Notes under the pieces: generated by a model
Seen by the model: only the letters and a program-made list of their open reading frames with translations
Database searches by the model: none
What the model was told of the DNA's origin: nothing
In this document: in pieces, positions 4,910-5,897 of the stretch
Numbering within the stretch: position 1 is the stretch's first letter
Layout: the number at the start of each line of letters is the position of its first letter
Assembly: GCA_011042595.1 (NCBI GenBank)
Contig: DQWO01000194.1
Coordinates: forward strand, 1 to 5,897
Source of the DNA: Pseudomonadota bacterium
GTDB taxonomy: Bacteria; Desulfobacterota; Anaeroferrophillalia; Anaeroferrophillales; Anaeroferrophillaceae
Length of the DNA: 5,897 nt
Direction: 5' to 3'
Translations under genes and position numbers: made by a program

Positions 4910-5897
4910 CACTCCAGACCCCGGCTGGCAATTTCCAACTCAAGATCCTGCACTTCTTCCCGGGTGAAACCGATCAGCAATCCCCCTAACCGCGCTTCGG
5001 AATCCCGCAGACCATCCGCCCGGGGATCATAACTCCACAATGGTAGAAACGAACCACTTTGGAGCAATGAGTAGGCAATCTTCAGCAAATGACGATAACC
5101 GATGCGGCTTCGCCAGGAGCGCAGACGCATTACAGATTTACCGGTACGATGAACAATGCTCTCACTAAACAACAAAGCCGTGGTAGAACCATTGGCACGA
5201 AAATTAAGATCAAAAGCCATCACCTGACCGCCCGGCAATAACGCCACATCAATACCCATAAAACCATAATAACCTGCGGCAACCCCTTTATCGGCAATGT
5301 GGTTCCCCAGCTTCAAAACAAGTTCAGGCAGCTTGAGCGCTCTATCAAGCCAGTTTCCTTGATAAAAACCATGCTCATCACTCACCTGTTCCGCACAACC
5401 ACAATAGACCACCTGGCCGTCAGCCATCAACACATAATTCAAACAAAGGTTGAGAAACTCAGGAAAATATTCCTCCATCACCAATCGTTCAGCCGTGCAG
5501 AATTCAGCCGGCAAGGACTCAACATCAGCACGATTCCTGCAAATTTGCACATCCCCTCCCCCACCACTGGATTCATTTACGGCGGCTTTGATTACCAAAG
5601 GATATGTAAACGTATCCAGATCATGTCTCAACTGTTCCATTGTCAGCAAACGACGTTCTGGAACATGAGCCGCCGGAACAATCTCTCCCAAGTTAGCTTT
5701 ATTATTGAGATAGTTGATAAGACCGGGAGGAACCCAGCATTTCTCAGCCGGAAGTTCATTGACTGGATGTAAATGATTAACTACTATCCGTCGACCGGCA
5801 GATGATAACCGTTGAAGCTGTACAATGTTTTCTTCACCAGTACTGAACTGATATAAACGGGAAGGAACCGGAAAACCGGCATCACGCAGCAGTTGCA
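4909..5897 (-). CDS. ATP-grasp domain protein, ligase-like (partial, N-terminus outside window)
   Basis: The frame is open from the right edge (first whole codon at 5895) to the TGA at 4909, giving 328 visible residues. A TTG at 5691 could be read as a start, but the 68 codons upstream of it look coding (RRIVVNHLHPVNELPAEKCW, then PPGLINYLNNKANL), so the true start lies beyond 5897. ATP-grasp features in visible numbering are: VIKAA with Lys103; a flexible glycine-rich loop, SSGGGGDV, at 109-116; the adenine-hinge-like VMEEYF at 139-144; Asp216 in GFMGIDV; and the metal/phosphate motif FDLNFRANGST at 228-238 (Asp229, Asn231, Arg233). Such enzymes activate a carboxylate as an acyl phosphate and join it to an amine, thiol or other nucleophile. 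The part before Lys103 resembles the 'pre-ATP-grasp' domain found in PGM1-type peptide ligases, at low certainty. The substrate is unknown. It is the furthest upstream visible gene of the apparent operon. Confidence 0.9.
   Translation of the reverse strand, partial: QLLRDAGFPVPSRLYQFSTGEENIVQLQRLSSAGRRIVVNHLHPVNELPAEKCWVPPGLINYLNNKANLGEIVPAAHVPERRLLTMEQLRHDLDTFTYPLVIKAAVNESSGGGGDVQICRNRADVESLPAEFCTAERLVMEEYFPEFLNLCLNYVLMADGQVVYCGCAEQVSDEHGFYQGNWLDRALKLPELVLKLGNHIADKGVAAGYYGFMGIDVALLPGGQVMAFDLNFRANGSTTALLFSESIVHRTGKSVMRLRSWRSRIGYRHLLKIAYSLLQSGSFLPLWSYDPRADGLRDSEARLGGLLIGFTREEVQDLELEIASRGLE

Noticed and set aside
5299..5772. 157-codon plus-strand open frame
   Set aside because: It is fully antisense to the ATP-grasp gene, whose frame is continuous to the window edge and carries coherent motifs.

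Overview
The window is 5.9 kb of bacterial DNA in which every gene I can support lies on the minus strand. A gene for an M1-family aminopeptidase N, very close to Escherichia coli PepN, suggests a Gram-negative proteobacterium in the broad sense. The mixed GC content, the CCGG-rich sequence and my recollection of similar MFS proteins in sulfate-reducing lineages suggest Desulfobacterota or a relative. I hold that taxonomic guess at low confidence.

Layout in the direction of transcription (high to low coordinates): (1) an ATP-grasp ligase-like gene, whose 5' end lies beyond the right edge (4909-5897); (2) a possible 22-codon gene filling the next gap (4841-4909); (3) a DUF2797 protein with a cysteine-rich N-terminal half and a GIY-YIG-like core (4008-4838); (4) an EamA/DMT-family ten-helix transporter (3057-3977); (5) an MFS transporter (1927-3060), whose ATG overlaps the DMT stop codon. 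These genes are tightly packed, with gaps of 30-70 nt or overlaps, and look like one operon whose promoter is outside the window. Next come a 247-nt intergenic region (1680-1926) and pepN (1-1679). pepN has its own Shine-Dalgarno sequence and is cut by the left edge after 559 codons.

The intergenic region contains a structured element at 1739-1877. It has imperfect 24-bp terminal inverted repeats starting with TATCAGGAT and encloses two hairpins that both have a CGA loop on the minus strand. Concentric 10-bp inverted repeats lie outside it. It looks like a small non-autonomous mobile element (MITE-like) or a dispersed structured repeat. It separates the upstream operon from pepN and may affect readthrough or mRNA ends.

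How the genes work together is inference. An ATP-grasp enzyme that could form an amide, peptide or other acyl bond, an uncharacterised DUF2797 protein and two unrelated exporter-type membrane proteins are co-transcribed. This would fit production and export (or self-protection against) a small ligated metabolite, but no substrate can be read from the sequence. pepN is a general peptide-degradation gene and is probably only a neighbour.
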